Assembly (NCBI GenBank): GCA_905221605.1
Contig: CAJNDS010000058.1
Span: 334,501 to 398,500 of the forward strand
Origin: Symbiodinium natans
Lineage: Eukaryota; Sar; Dinophyceae; Suessiales; Symbiodiniaceae
Direction of reading: 5' to 3'
DNA: 64,000 nucleotides
This document shows positions 34,561-43,735 of the stretch, one piece after another (position 1 is the stretch's first letter; every line of letters begins with the position of its first letter). Both the position numbers and the translations under genes were made by a program. The notes beneath the pieces were generated by a model. The model ran no database searches, was not told the DNA's origin, and saw nothing but the letters and a program-made list of their open reading frames with translations.

Positions 34561-35739
34561 ATGATCGCAATGATCGCAAGGGCAGAGGAGCATACCTGGC
34601 ATCACTTCCATGAGAAGCTGAGATTCTTGAATCTGCGCCAGGGAACACACCTCAAGGCCTACACGACGCTTGGTGAGCATCACGCCCTTTACTGCAGCCC
34701 CACGGAGGTGGTCCACTATGTGCAGCCAGCGAGGGCCGAAGATGCAGACAATTTCAAGTGCACGCTCGACAGTTGGACTTTCGAAAGGTTTTGCAAGGAG
34801 TTTCCCAACCTCCACGTTGCATGGTACCCGGACACTGATGAGAGAGGAGCTGCGATTGCAGGGACAGCACGCGAACGTCTTGGCGAAGCAAGTTACTGCT
34901 TCTTCAGGAACCGTGGTGAGCTCTTTGTCTGTCAGTGCATCTGCGCTTCTGGTGCGTATGGCCGCACAGCGTACGGCCGCATGATGCATTTTCGACAGCG
35001 CAGGGAGCTGCGCCGCAGCAACGCGGTGAAGGCCACCGTTAAACTGCAGCCTGTCCTCGACCGTACGGTCCCACCAGCTGCACAAGGAGCTCCTATCCGT
35101 GCAGCGACAGCCAGCGTGGCGGCAACAGCTGCTTCCACAGCCACAGCAGCAACGGTCACCACTGACCTTGCTGCAACAGCCGGTGCAGCCGCATCAGCCT
35201 TGGCTCAAGGAGCTGCCTTCCTTGCAGGAGCACTCAGTGTGGCTGTGTCAGATGCTGTTACCAATCCAGCTGCCTCAATGGTTGCCACTGGCCCCCTTCT
35301 CACTGCAGCAGCCAGTGTGTCACCTACTTGCTGTCTTGTGGCAGTTGCCACTGCCGTTGGTGTCTGGCTTCATGACCGAAGCTGCGTCGCTTCTTTATGC
35401 CCGATCGTCCTTGTCAACAAGAGAGACAGTGCAATCTCGGTGGAGGTAAATGCCGAATGCCTCGCACATTCTGAAGACTCTCGCACTACCAGGGCATCGC
35501 ACCTTGGCTTTCCAATGGCCCTCGACATGCCGCCGAACATGATTCAGGAATTCGACCCGCCCTCTGCAGAACATTTCATCCTCAATGTGTCGACGGAGTC
35601 GGAGCATGCCAAAGGCACTGCCAGATCTGTCGAAGTAGAGCGTGGAGCCGTCATTCTCATCGAAGGACATTCTTCCACGCTTGTCTTGCATGAAGTCGTG
35701 AGTGGTGAAGGGCCCTGCTTTCTTCGTCCAATGCAGTAA
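34561..35739 (+). CDS. LRAT-like (NlpC/P60-fold) protein, apparently lacking the catalytic Cys
   Basis: An uninterrupted frame of 392 codons from ATG at 34561 (an in-frame upstream extension exists). Residues about 30-55 read GTHLKAYTTLGEHHALYC then EVVHY, like the His motifs of the lecithin:retinol acyltransferase (LRAT) family. About 75 residues later, RGELFVCQC falls where LRAT proteins have NCEHF, so the Cys position holds Gly. Next come an Ala/Thr-rich stretch (residues about 180-245), a hydrophobic stretch, and a soluble tail (NKRDSAISVEVNAEC and on to FLRPMQ). LRAT enzymes transfer acyl groups; this one may be inactive or only structurally related. The lack of introns between coiled-coil exons suggests a nested or retroposed gene (inference). 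Confidence 0.6.
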   Translation: MIAMIARAEEHTWHHFHEKLRFLNLRQGTHLKAYTTLGEHHALYCSPTEVVHYVQPARAEDADNFKCTLDSWTFERFCKEFPNLHVAWYPDTDERGAAIAGTARERLGEASYCFFRNRGELFVCQCICASGAYGRTAYGRMMHFRQRRELRRSNAVKATVKLQPVLDRTVPPAAQGAPIRAATASVAATAASTATAATVTTDLAATAGAAASALAQGAAFLAGALSVAVSDAVTNPAASMVATGPLLTAAASVSPTCCLVAVATAVGVWLHDRSCVASLCPIVLVNKRDSAISVEVNAECLAHSEDSRTTRASHLGFPMALDMPPNMIQEFDPPSAEHFILNVSTESEHAKGTARSVEVERGAVILIEGHSSTLVLHEVVSGEGPCFLRPMQ

Positions 35740-36059
35740 TCGCAGAATATCGCAGACATGATGCTCCTGTCTCTTTAGTTTTGGATGTAAGGCCACTGCA
35801 GCGCCCTCATGCGATGGAGAGAAACATGTGCGTAGATCCGCCGCAGAGTAGCATTGAAGCGACCCACTGCTTTCAGCAAAGCCCTGCATTGGTAATTCCA
35901 GGCCGACCTCCTTTTAAATGAGATCAGCAGCCTCCATGAAGAGTGTGTTTCTCAGCTGCGTCGCTGGCAAGTTGACTCAAGCGACTTCTCGCCTGAGCCC
36001 TAACCATTGAGGGACGAGAACCTCTGGCAGATTGCCCGAGGCGCCGTGACTTGCGTCAG

Positions 36060-38780
36060 CAGGTGGAGGTAGCAGACCTCAACGGCACCGTGGAGGCAGG
36101 GCTTTGAATTCGGCAGCTACAAAACATTACAATCACAAAGTCCCAAAGCCGCAGACCCAATGTCCCTAGGTCCCTATCCATAAACCACAAGCATCCCAAC
36201 GGGCCCTTGCCCCACAGCTGGAGTCTGGAGATGTCTGGAGTCTTTGGAGCACGCTGGAGTCCCAGTGGAGGCGCGCGAGGCAGCGACTGCCTTGGAGGGC
36301 GCACGGAGTCGCGTCCTCGAGGCCCAGCCATGGCCTTAGCATTCTGTCCCAGCAGTAGAGTATCATAGAGAGGTGTTTTAAAGGGAGCTTTCTAGGGTTG
36401 GGGAATCGGCGACCTTCGTGTCTCGGATCTCCCTGAGGCTGCGGCGAGATCGCCTGCGTCGGCTGGTGAAGGGTCTTGAAGGTGACGGGGACCCGAAGGG
36501 GTTCGATTGCAGTTCGGCGCCTATGCTGCGATATGCTGCGAGGTGACCAAGAGCCAACGCGGCCGGTGTGAGCCTCGCAATCGAATCGTGTTGAATTGTG
36601 TCGGGATGCGTGGAGTGGAGGTGTGGAGTGCACGTGTGATGCACGCCTGTCGGCCCAGGTATCGCTTCAGGAGACAGAGCGCGAGCTGGAGATAAAGGTC
36701 AGGTATTGGATATGATTCTGAATATAGACCATGCTGATGGCCCAGACTCCCAGTTGAGGTTGAGGCGCTTCGGAGAGACACGGACAGCCTTGGGCAGCGC
36801 TGAGTTCCCAGCTAACTTTCTCAGCCTTATTCTTCAACATCTTTTTTTTTGGGTGCTGTTTTGTGCTTGTGAAGTCGCAAGGTCAGCAGAGCTTCATCAA
36901 CGAACTGCAAGACTGCCGGCGCCCGGCCCCCGAAGATCGCAGCGCGCTCCGGCGATTTATGGCGACCGACATGATACGACATGCAGTTCCCCTTTCTTGC
37001 AGAGCACCTGTAATAAGTTGTAAGAAATGTGTAGAAGTCTATATATAACAAACGGGACGGTGTCGAGGCCTGGCAGCGCAGCGTACTGCGGAGCTCCGCC
37101 ACGCTGAGGAGCGGCCGCTGAGCCTTGCATCCACCGCGCATCACCGCACTCAAGCCGAAGCCATCGATGTTTTGTGTCGGCTTCAGGAGTTGGGCTCAGA
37201 GGCCGTCGCGCGCCGTGCCGCCCTCCAGGCACTTGGCCACTATGATCAACGGATCAGCCGTTAGCATTGTTTGCAAAGAAGTAATACTGCATACCTTGAG
37301 CCGTGCTTTTAAGAAGGAATAATAACTGTCAGTAATGTTTGTCGCAGCTGGAGCTCAAGCTGCTCCAAGAGAAGATCTTTGCAGTGGAGACGGAGCGCCA
37401 GGACCCCACGGTAAAAGCGGCGCCCCATGGCAGCTGAAAAGCTCTTTGACTCTCTGGCCTAGAGGTCTGAATCCTTCAGCAGCAATCCTTCTCTGCACCA
37501 TCCCCCAAAACCATCCCCCCAAAACCCCTAAATTAAACAGTTTTAAAGCCGAAGCCAGGACCTCTGGCAGAAGCAGCGGCGCCTGGGGGAGCACTTTGAA
37601 AGCGCCTGGGAAGCAGCCACCGCGGAGGTGCGGAGACTGGCTTCGAGTCTCACAGAATTGTCACATGAGCCCGCGAAAAAATGTGTGTTTCAAAAGGAGT
37701 TCATATATAAACGTCCGTGCCGTCTGGTCCGCGGAGGCTTTTGCCTGGACCGCGCAGGTTTCTCCTCCGCGTAAGTTTTTCGTAGGTTTGCGTTTGCACG
37801 TGATGGCCGTGATGGCTTGAAGCCATTTAGCCCCACAAGTTCAACACATGCAGGATACCCCGGCCTTCAAAGGAAGGTGCAGTCAGTATACAGTATGCAG
37901 TGACTCCAGGCCCGACCCTCATCTTGAGCCGAGCCTTGGGCATTGCGTAGGTCTTGAGCAAGTTCCGCGAGGGTGTCGCGTAGGTTTATGGTAGGCAAGC
38001 CCTTTTTTGCATCCCTCCTGACGGTCAGGGTCTGTGGTCTAGGGTTGATAAGGCTTATATGTTTAAAAAACCCAGGCTTCGAAGCAAGCCTGAAGGGTTT
38101 GTGCCTGTCTCTATCTGCAACAACCCCTAAAGTCCCTAAAGTCCCTAAAGTCCCAAAAGTCCCTAAAGTCCCTTCGAGAAAAAAGCCTCGCGTGGACAGT
38201 TTAGGAGAGAGTTGGCAGCTTCAGTAGGGTAACGTGCAGGTTGTTACGATCGGCTTTTGGTTTGCAGACTGCCGCACACAATGGTTGAGCCATGCTTTGT
38301 TTGAAGGTTCTGTGGCTACAGCGCGTTTCGCGTAGGTTTGCGTAGGGTTTCTTTGCGGGAGGTGTGTTGTGCAAGCCAAAGCCCTGCTTCTGTCGGTTGG
38401 CGCAGGTCTCTAGGCCCTCTGAGTACACCGAGGCTTTGCACCACCTCCGACAAAACCCACCTCTCACTTACAGTCTCCGCGACCGCGCTTCTGTCTCTCC
38501 CTGCAGAGCCTCAGCGACTTCGACTGGATCACGTTCAAAGTATATGTTGCAAGCATCACTACTGAACAAAGAATCCCTATCCCCAGCAGAGTGTCAGTAG
38601 CCACTTGTAGCCACCGCAAGCTGACTTGAGTGCGTGCTGGCAGGCGTAGAGCGCCACCATACTGTGCTACTGACAATCTGCAGCACTGCGATTCACTGGG
38701 ACTGTTGCCGGGTTCTGCCTGAAAGGCGCAGCGGCACCTCACGCAGCTCAGCGCCGAGGTGTCGCGCGAGGCCGGCGACG
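36060..38780 (+). CDS. Coiled-coil protein exons, scattered
   Basis: Short exons in order: 36060-36095 (QVEVADLNGTVE; GC donor); about 36240-36330 (SLEHAGVPVEAREAATALEG, then ARSRVLEAQ); 36659-36697 (VSLQETERELEIK; donor GTCAGG); about 36755-36797 (EVEALRRDTDSLGQ); about 37070-37260 (ends LGHYDQRISR); 37348-37410 (LELKLLQEKIFAVETERQDP; donor GTAAAA); about 37549-37627 (SQDLWQKQRRLGEHFESAWE; donor GTGCGG); about 38508-38540 (SLSDFDWITFK); about 38728-38785 (AQRHLTQLSAEVSREAGDEQ). All are charged and heptad-like, as in one long coiled-coil protein. Exact joins and the 3' end are not solved, and two genes are possible. Function unknown. Confidence 0.5.
38112..38175 (+). repeat. Short tandem repeat CCCTAAAGT (9 bp)
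   Basis: About five copies of ccctaaagt with minor changes lie in an intron of the coiled-coil gene. The same nine-base unit makes up the larger array at 63140-63345. Confidence 0.85.
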
Positions 38781-38946
38781 AGCAGGGCCTCAGCAACGGG
38801 CTAAGACGGCCAAGAGTCTCAGAGTATTCAGGGCTCGCTCGGGCTCGGGGGAGGATCAGGCAGCATTTCTGGGGAGTCACACACAGCCGTGAGCAAAGGC
38901 AAGGACAACTGCCTTGACTTGGTTCGGTGCCGCAGCCTTGGCTTGA

Positions 38947-39640
38947 ATGAAGGGCCGCAGACCGATTCTGTGCATCGTGCTTCTGGGGTGCCTGGTGAAC
39001 ACGACGATGTTCTCCGCCTGTGGTGCGCCAGCCCCGAAACGCGGCCCGATCATCTCTGACCATGCTATGAGCTTTCCCTTCGACTGCGAGTCTCCCTTCC
39101 TTTTTGCTGTCTACCACCTGGACCATTACCCACCTGGCAACAAAGACATGACTCCAAACGCCTCCCTGAAGGGACACAGGATGGGCGCGGACTTCGGGCA
39201 CCCCTCTGGTTGGAACATGCCCCTAAGGTCGCATAAAGAGGTGTTTCAAACAGAGCCTCAAGGCGACTCCCCGCTTCCTCTTCTCAACACTTGTGTCTTT
39301 GTTCGGCTCCCTCAAATTAAATTATTCTCCCAGGTACCACGGGGAGGAGATCCCAGGTTTCCCGAAGCATCCGCACCGCGGCTTCGAGACCATCACGGTG
39401 ACCAGGCGTGGTTGGGTGGACCACACCGACTCGCTTGGCAATGCTGGGCGCTTCGGAGGGGGTGACGTTCAGTGGATGACTGCTGGCGCCGGCATCAACC
39501 ACGCGGAGATGTTCCCCCTGCTTAATCAAGAAGCGGAGAACGTGCTTGAGTTGTTTCAAATCTGGATCAACTTACCCAAGCGCAGCAAAATGGTGGAGCC
39601 CGGCTTCAAGATGTTCTGGGCGGAGGACGTCCGTGCCCTT
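38947..39640 (+). CDS. Pirin family protein, two exons, 3' part missing
   Basis: Exon 38947-39218 begins [17 protein letters not shown], which looks like a signal or leader segment. It continues [20 protein letters not shown] and ends [11 protein letters not shown]. The intron 39219-39333 starts GC and ends AG|G. Exon 39334 onward reads [20 protein letters not shown], then [20 protein letters not shown] and [17 protein letters not shown]. This is the cupin core of pirin with its iron-ligand His residues. It ends near KMFWAEDV with a possible GT donor at about 39631. Pirins are about 290 residues; the C-terminal cupin half is not found before the poly-C tract or anywhere in the window. Either the gene continues across a huge repeat-filled intron or it is truncated. 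Confidence 0.85.
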
Positions 39641-39642
39641 CT

Positions 39643-39776
39643 CCCCCCCCCCCCTCCCCCCCCCCCCCCCCCTGCCCCCCCCCCCTCCCCCCCCCCCCCC
39701 TCCCCCCCCCCCCCCCCCCTCCCCCCCCCTCCCCCCCCCCCCCTCCCCCCCCCTCCCCCCCCCTCCCCCCCCCCCG
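39643..39776. repeat. Poly-C tract with scattered T
   Basis: About 134 bases of C runs broken by single T or G, directly after the last pirin exon. The open frames through it (poly-Pro, poly-Gly) are compositional. It could be an intron polypyrimidine tract or an expansion. Confidence 0.95.
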
Positions 39777-39782
39777 TGTGCA

Positions 39783-39893
39783 GCTTAAATAGGGTCTATT
39801 TGGAAGCTGAGACTTGTGTTTTAAAGAGGAAATCAGGCCCCAAAACGTATACTTATTTACAAGAGACAACTTCCAAATAGACCCTATTTTAGG
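39783..39893. mobile_element. MITE-like palindromic element, about 110 bp
   Basis: The ends aaatagggtctatttggaag (39787-39806) and its reverse complement (39870-39889) are perfect over 20 bases and enclose about 63 bases without coding potential. Size and terminal inverted repeats fit a miniature inverted-repeat element. No target duplication is clear. A third copy of the end, extended to 26 bases, lies at 49498-49523. Confidence 0.7.
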
Positions 39894-39909
39894 TTCTGTA
39901 GGGTTGCCA

Positions 39910-40480
39910 AGACAGAATTTAATTCAATTAATTCAATTAATTCATTTATTTACACTTGGGGAGGTTGAATTAATTGAATTAATTGAATAAATTCAATTAA
40001 TTCACCCACCCCTTTTGGAATTAATTGAATTAAATGAATTAATGGAATTAATTGAATTAATGGAATTAATTGAATTAATTGAATTAATTCAATTAATTCC
40101 AAATGAGGGGTGAATTAATTGAATTAATTCAATTAATTCAGTTAATTCAATTAATTCAATTAATTCAATTAATTCAATTAATTCAATTAATTCCAAATGG
40201 GGGGGTGGGGGGCTCGGGGCTGGGGGCGGGGGGGGGGGCACCATTTGGAAATAATTGAATTAATTGAATTAATTCACCCCCCCCCCCTTTTGGAATTAAT
40301 TGAATTAAATGAATTAATGGAATTAATTGAATTAATGGAATTAATTGAATTAATTCAATTAATTCAATTAATTCCAAATGGGGGGTGAATTAATTGAATT
40401 AATTCAATTAATTCAATTAATTCAATTAATTCAATTAATTCAATTAATTCAATTAATTCAATTAATTCCAAATGGGGGGG
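39910..40480. repeat. AATTGAATT hairpin array, block I
   Basis: Nine-base units aattgaatt switch to their complement aattcaatt within each unit, so every block is a palindrome. The blocks are capped by tttggaatt and aattccaaa and separated by G- or C-rich linkers. A subunit containing aaatgaattaatgg occurs twice (about 40020 and 40305), showing duplication of the whole hairpin. Confidence 0.92.
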
Positions 40481-40489
40481 GGCACCATT

Positions 40490-40775
40490 CCGGGCTCGTA
40501 AATTAGTATTGCGGGGAGGCCCGGGCTCGTGATTTAGTATTGGGGGGAGGCCCGGGCTCGTGATTTAGTATTGGGGGGAGGCCCGGCCTCGTAATTTGGA
40601 GGCCGGGCTCGTGATTTAGCCCGGGCTCGTGATTTAGTATTGGGGGGAGGCCCGGGCTCGTGATTTAGTATTGCGGGAAGGCCCGGGCTCGTAATTTAGT
40701 ATTGGGGGGAGGCCCGGGCTCGTGATTTAGTATTGGGGGGAGGCCCGGGCTCGTGGTTTAGTATTGGGGGGAGGA
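40490..40775 (+). repeat. 31-bp tandem repeat
   Basis: About nine copies of a unit beginning cccgggctcgtgatttag and ending tattggggggagg, head to tail, with one truncated pair near 40590-40630. The G-run and CCCGGG core are conserved. There are no unique spacers. Confidence 0.92.
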
Positions 40776-41805
40776 GGATTCCCCAGCCCCCACCCCCCAT
40801 TTGGAAATAAATGAATTAATTGAATTAATTGAAATAATTGAATTAATTCAATTAATTCAATTAATTCATTTATTTCCAAAGGGGAGGTGGAATTAATTGA
40901 ATTAATTGAATTAATTCAATTAATTCAATTAATTCAATTAATTGAATTAATTCAATTAATTCAATTAATTCATTTATTTCCAAAGGGGAGGTGGAATTAA
41001 TTGAATTAATTGAATTAATTCAATTATTTCAATTAATTCAATTAATTCAATTAATTCATTTATTTCCAAATGGGGGGGATTCCCCAGCCCCCACCCCCCC
41101 CCCCCCTTTGGAAATAAATGAATTAATTGAATTAATTGAATTAATTGAATTAATTCAATTAATTCAATTAATTTTATTTCCAAAGGGGAGGTGGAATTCA
41201 TTGAATTAATTGAATTAATTGAATTAATTGATTCAATTCAATTAATTCAATTAATTCAATTAATTCAATTAATTCAATTAATTCAATTATTTCCAAATGG
41301 GGGGATTCCCCAGCCCCCACCCCTCCCCCCCCTTTGGAAATAAATGAATTAATTGAATTAATTGAATTAATTGAATTAATTGAATTAATTGAATTAATTG
41401 AATTATTGAATTAATTGAATTAATTCAATTAATTCAATTAATTCAATTAATTCATTTATTTCCAAAGGGGGGGTGGAATTAATTGAATTAATTGAATTAA
41501 TTCAATTATTTCAATTAATTCAATTAATTCAATTAATTCATTTATTTCCAAAGGGGGGGGAGGGGTGGGGGCTGGGGAATCCCCCCATTTGGAAATAATT
41601 GAATTAATTGAATTAATTCAATTAATTCAATTAATTCAATTAATTCAATTAATTCCACCCCCCCTTTGGAAATAAATGAATTAATTGAATTAATTCAATT
41701 ATGTCAATTAATTCAATTAATTCAATTAATTCATTTATTTCCAAAGGGGGGGGGTGGGGGCTGGGGAATCCCCCCCATTTGGAAATGAATGAACTAATTG
41801 AACGA
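40776..41805. repeat. AATTGAATT hairpin array, block II, with GGGGATTCCCC linkers
   Basis: Large palindromes start tttggaaataaatgaatt and end aattcatttatttccaaa. They alternate with linkers containing ggattccccagcccccaccc or its reverse complement. Linker orientation flips across the block (minus-type at 41560-41590 and 41750-41780), so hairpins and linkers together form higher-order inverted repeats. Confidence 0.92.
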
Positions 41806-42677
41806 AATTATTTAAACTATGGCGGCTCGATTTGGCCAAATTTTGCCGGGCAGCCTGCGGGCAAAATTTGGCCAAATCGGGTTGCTCTTCGTATGCCATG
41901 AGAAATGCGCGGCTCGATTTGGCCAAGTTTTGCCCGGAGGCTGCCCGGCAAAATTTGGCCAAATCGAGCCGCGCATTTCTCAGCGCGTACGACGAGCAGC
42001 CCGATTTGGCCAAATTTTGCCCGCAGACTTCCCGGCAAAATTTGGCCAAACCGAGCCGCGATAGTTTAAATAATTTCGGGCCTCCAGAAAGGCGCGGCTC
42101 GATTTGGCCAGATTTTGCCGGGCAGTCTGCGGGCAAAATTTGGCCAAATCGGGCTGCTCGTCGAACGCGATGAGAAATGCGCGGCTCGATTTGGCCAAAT
42201 TTTGCCGGGCAGCCTCCGGGCAAAATTTGGCCAAATCGAGCCGCGCCTTTCTGAAGGCCCGAAATTTTTAAACTATCGCGGCTCGATTTGGCCAAATTTT
42301 GCCGGGCAGCTTCCGGGCAAAATTTGGCCAAATCGGGCTGCCCTTCGTATGCCATGAGAAATGCGTGGCTCGATTTGGCCAAATTTTGCCCGGAGGCTGC
42401 CCGGCAAAATTTGGCCAAATCGAGCCGCGCATTTCTCATCACGTTCGACGAGCAGCCCGATTTGGCCAAATTTTGCCCCCGCAGACTGCCCGGCAAAATC
42501 TGGCCAAATCGAGCCGCGCCTTTCTGGAGGCCCGAAATTATTTAAACTATCGCGGCTCGATTTGGCCAAATTTTGCCGGGCAGTCTGCGGGCAAAAATTT
42601 GGCCAAATCGGGCTGCTCGTCGTACGCGCTGAGAAATGCGCGGCTCGATTTGGCCAAATTTTGCCGGGCAGCCTCCC
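41806..42677. repeat. Nested palindromic array built on gatttggccaaattttgcc
   Basis: The core ctcgatttggccaaattttg and its reverse complement alternate about every 45-50 bases, giving small hairpins. These are set in larger palindromes of about 140 and 270 bases bounded by tttaaactat and atagtttaaa. Both strands stay open for long stretches (repeats like AKFGQI and ARFGQIL), which follows from the palindromic build and is not evidence of a protein. Confidence 0.93.
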
Positions 42678-43005
42678 ATCATCCCCCATCATCCCCCATC
42701 ATCTCCATCATCCACCATCATCTTCATCATCTCCCGTCATCTCCCCCATCCCCTCCCATCCCTCATCCTCTCTCATGATGTGCTATCACCCCTCATCTTG
42801 GAGCATCATCTTCATCATCTTCATCATCTTCATCAATCATCTTCTTCATCTCCCATCATCTCCGGGCATCATCTCCCATCATCTCCGGGCATCATCTCCC
42901 ATCATCTCGGAGCGTCATCTTCCATCATCTCGGAGCATCATCTTCCATCATCTCGGAGCATCATCTTCCATCATCTCGGAGCATCATCTTCCATCATCTT
43001 CAGTT
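42678..43005 (+). repeat. CATC-rich low-complexity array
   Basis: Runs of catcatcccc at the left become units of about 24 bases (catctcggagcatcatcttc) at the right, at least four in a row at 42900-43000. Strong strand asymmetry, C/T-rich on plus. Confidence 0.9.
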
Positions 43006-43075
43006 TGAAAAAGTACTCAAATATTCACCACCTAGACCCATACACCCAAAACTCCGCAAACCGCCCCTTCCCCTT

Positions 43076-43153
43076 CCAGAATTAAATAATTTAAATAATT
43101 TAAATCCGAAACACCCCTTTCAGATTTAAATTATTTAAATTATTTAATTCCGG
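43076..43153. repeat. AT-rich palindrome, 31-bp arms
   Basis: The arm 43076-43106 (starts ccagaattaaataattt) and the arm 43123-43153 are reverse complements with one mismatch and a 16-base loop. It lies just before the 116-bp satellite. Confidence 0.85.
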
Positions 43154-43163
43154 GGGGGGGCCA

Positions 43164-43735
43164 GAAGGAGGACAAAAGTTGGTGTGATTCGCGCGCCTGC
43201 GTTTTTTGCTTGCAGAAGGAGGGCGCGCGAATCACACCAGATTTTGTCCTCTGGGTTTTGTCGGACATGTGAGCAACAAGAAGGAGGACAAAAGTTGGTG
43301 TGATTCGCGCGCCTGTGTTTTTTGCTTGCAGAAGGAGGGCGCGCAAATCACACCAGATTTTGTCCTCTGGGTTTTGTCGGACATGTGAGCAACAAGAAGG
43401 AGGACAAAAGTTGGTGTGATTCGCGCGCCTGTGTTTTTTGCTTGCAGAAGGAGGGCGCGCGAATCACACCAGATTTTGTCCTCTGGGTTTTGTCGGACAT
43501 GTGAGCAACAAGAAGGAGGACAAAAGTTGGTGTGATTCGCGCGCCTGTGTTTTTTGCTTGCAGAAGGAGGGCGCGCGAATCACACCAGATTTGTCCTCTG
43601 GGTTTTGTCGGACATGTGAGCAACAAGAAGGAGGACAAAAGTTGGTGTGATTCGCGCGCCTGTGTTTTTTGCTTGCACAAGGAAGGCGCGCGAATCACAC
43701 CAGATTTTGTCTTCTTGGCTTTTTTTGGTAGCAAA
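43164..43735 (+). repeat. 116-bp satellite, five copies, each with an internal hairpin
   Basis: Copies begin at 43164, 43280, 43396, 43512 and 43627 (gaaggaggacaaaagttgg). The spacing is 116 bases three times and then 115, because one T is lost near 43590. Within each, gaggacaaaa..tggtgtgattcgcgcgcc pairs with its reverse complement about 25 bases later (30-base arms, two mismatches). Copies are nearly identical, so the array is recent or homogenised. Confidence 0.95.

Noticed and set aside
38464-39201. Minus-strand frame of about 245 codons
   Set aside because: It is antisense to the clear pirin exon and the last coiled-coil exons.
39606-39869. Poly-Pro and poly-Gly frames after the pirin exon
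   Set aside because: Products of the poly-C tract; the pirin family has no such extension.
40490-40775. CRISPR-like appearance of the 31-bp repeat
   Set aside because: Units are contiguous with no unique spacers, there are no cas genes, and the host is eukaryotic.
40183-41209. Frames encoding repeats of ELIELIQLI on both strands
   Set aside because: Direct result of the nine-base AATTGAATT repeat, whose length is a multiple of three.
41735-42692. Overlapping long frames on both strands with repeated AKFGQI / ARFGQIL
   Set aside because: Palindromic repeats keep both strands open in the same way; the frames have no family match, start context or splice support.
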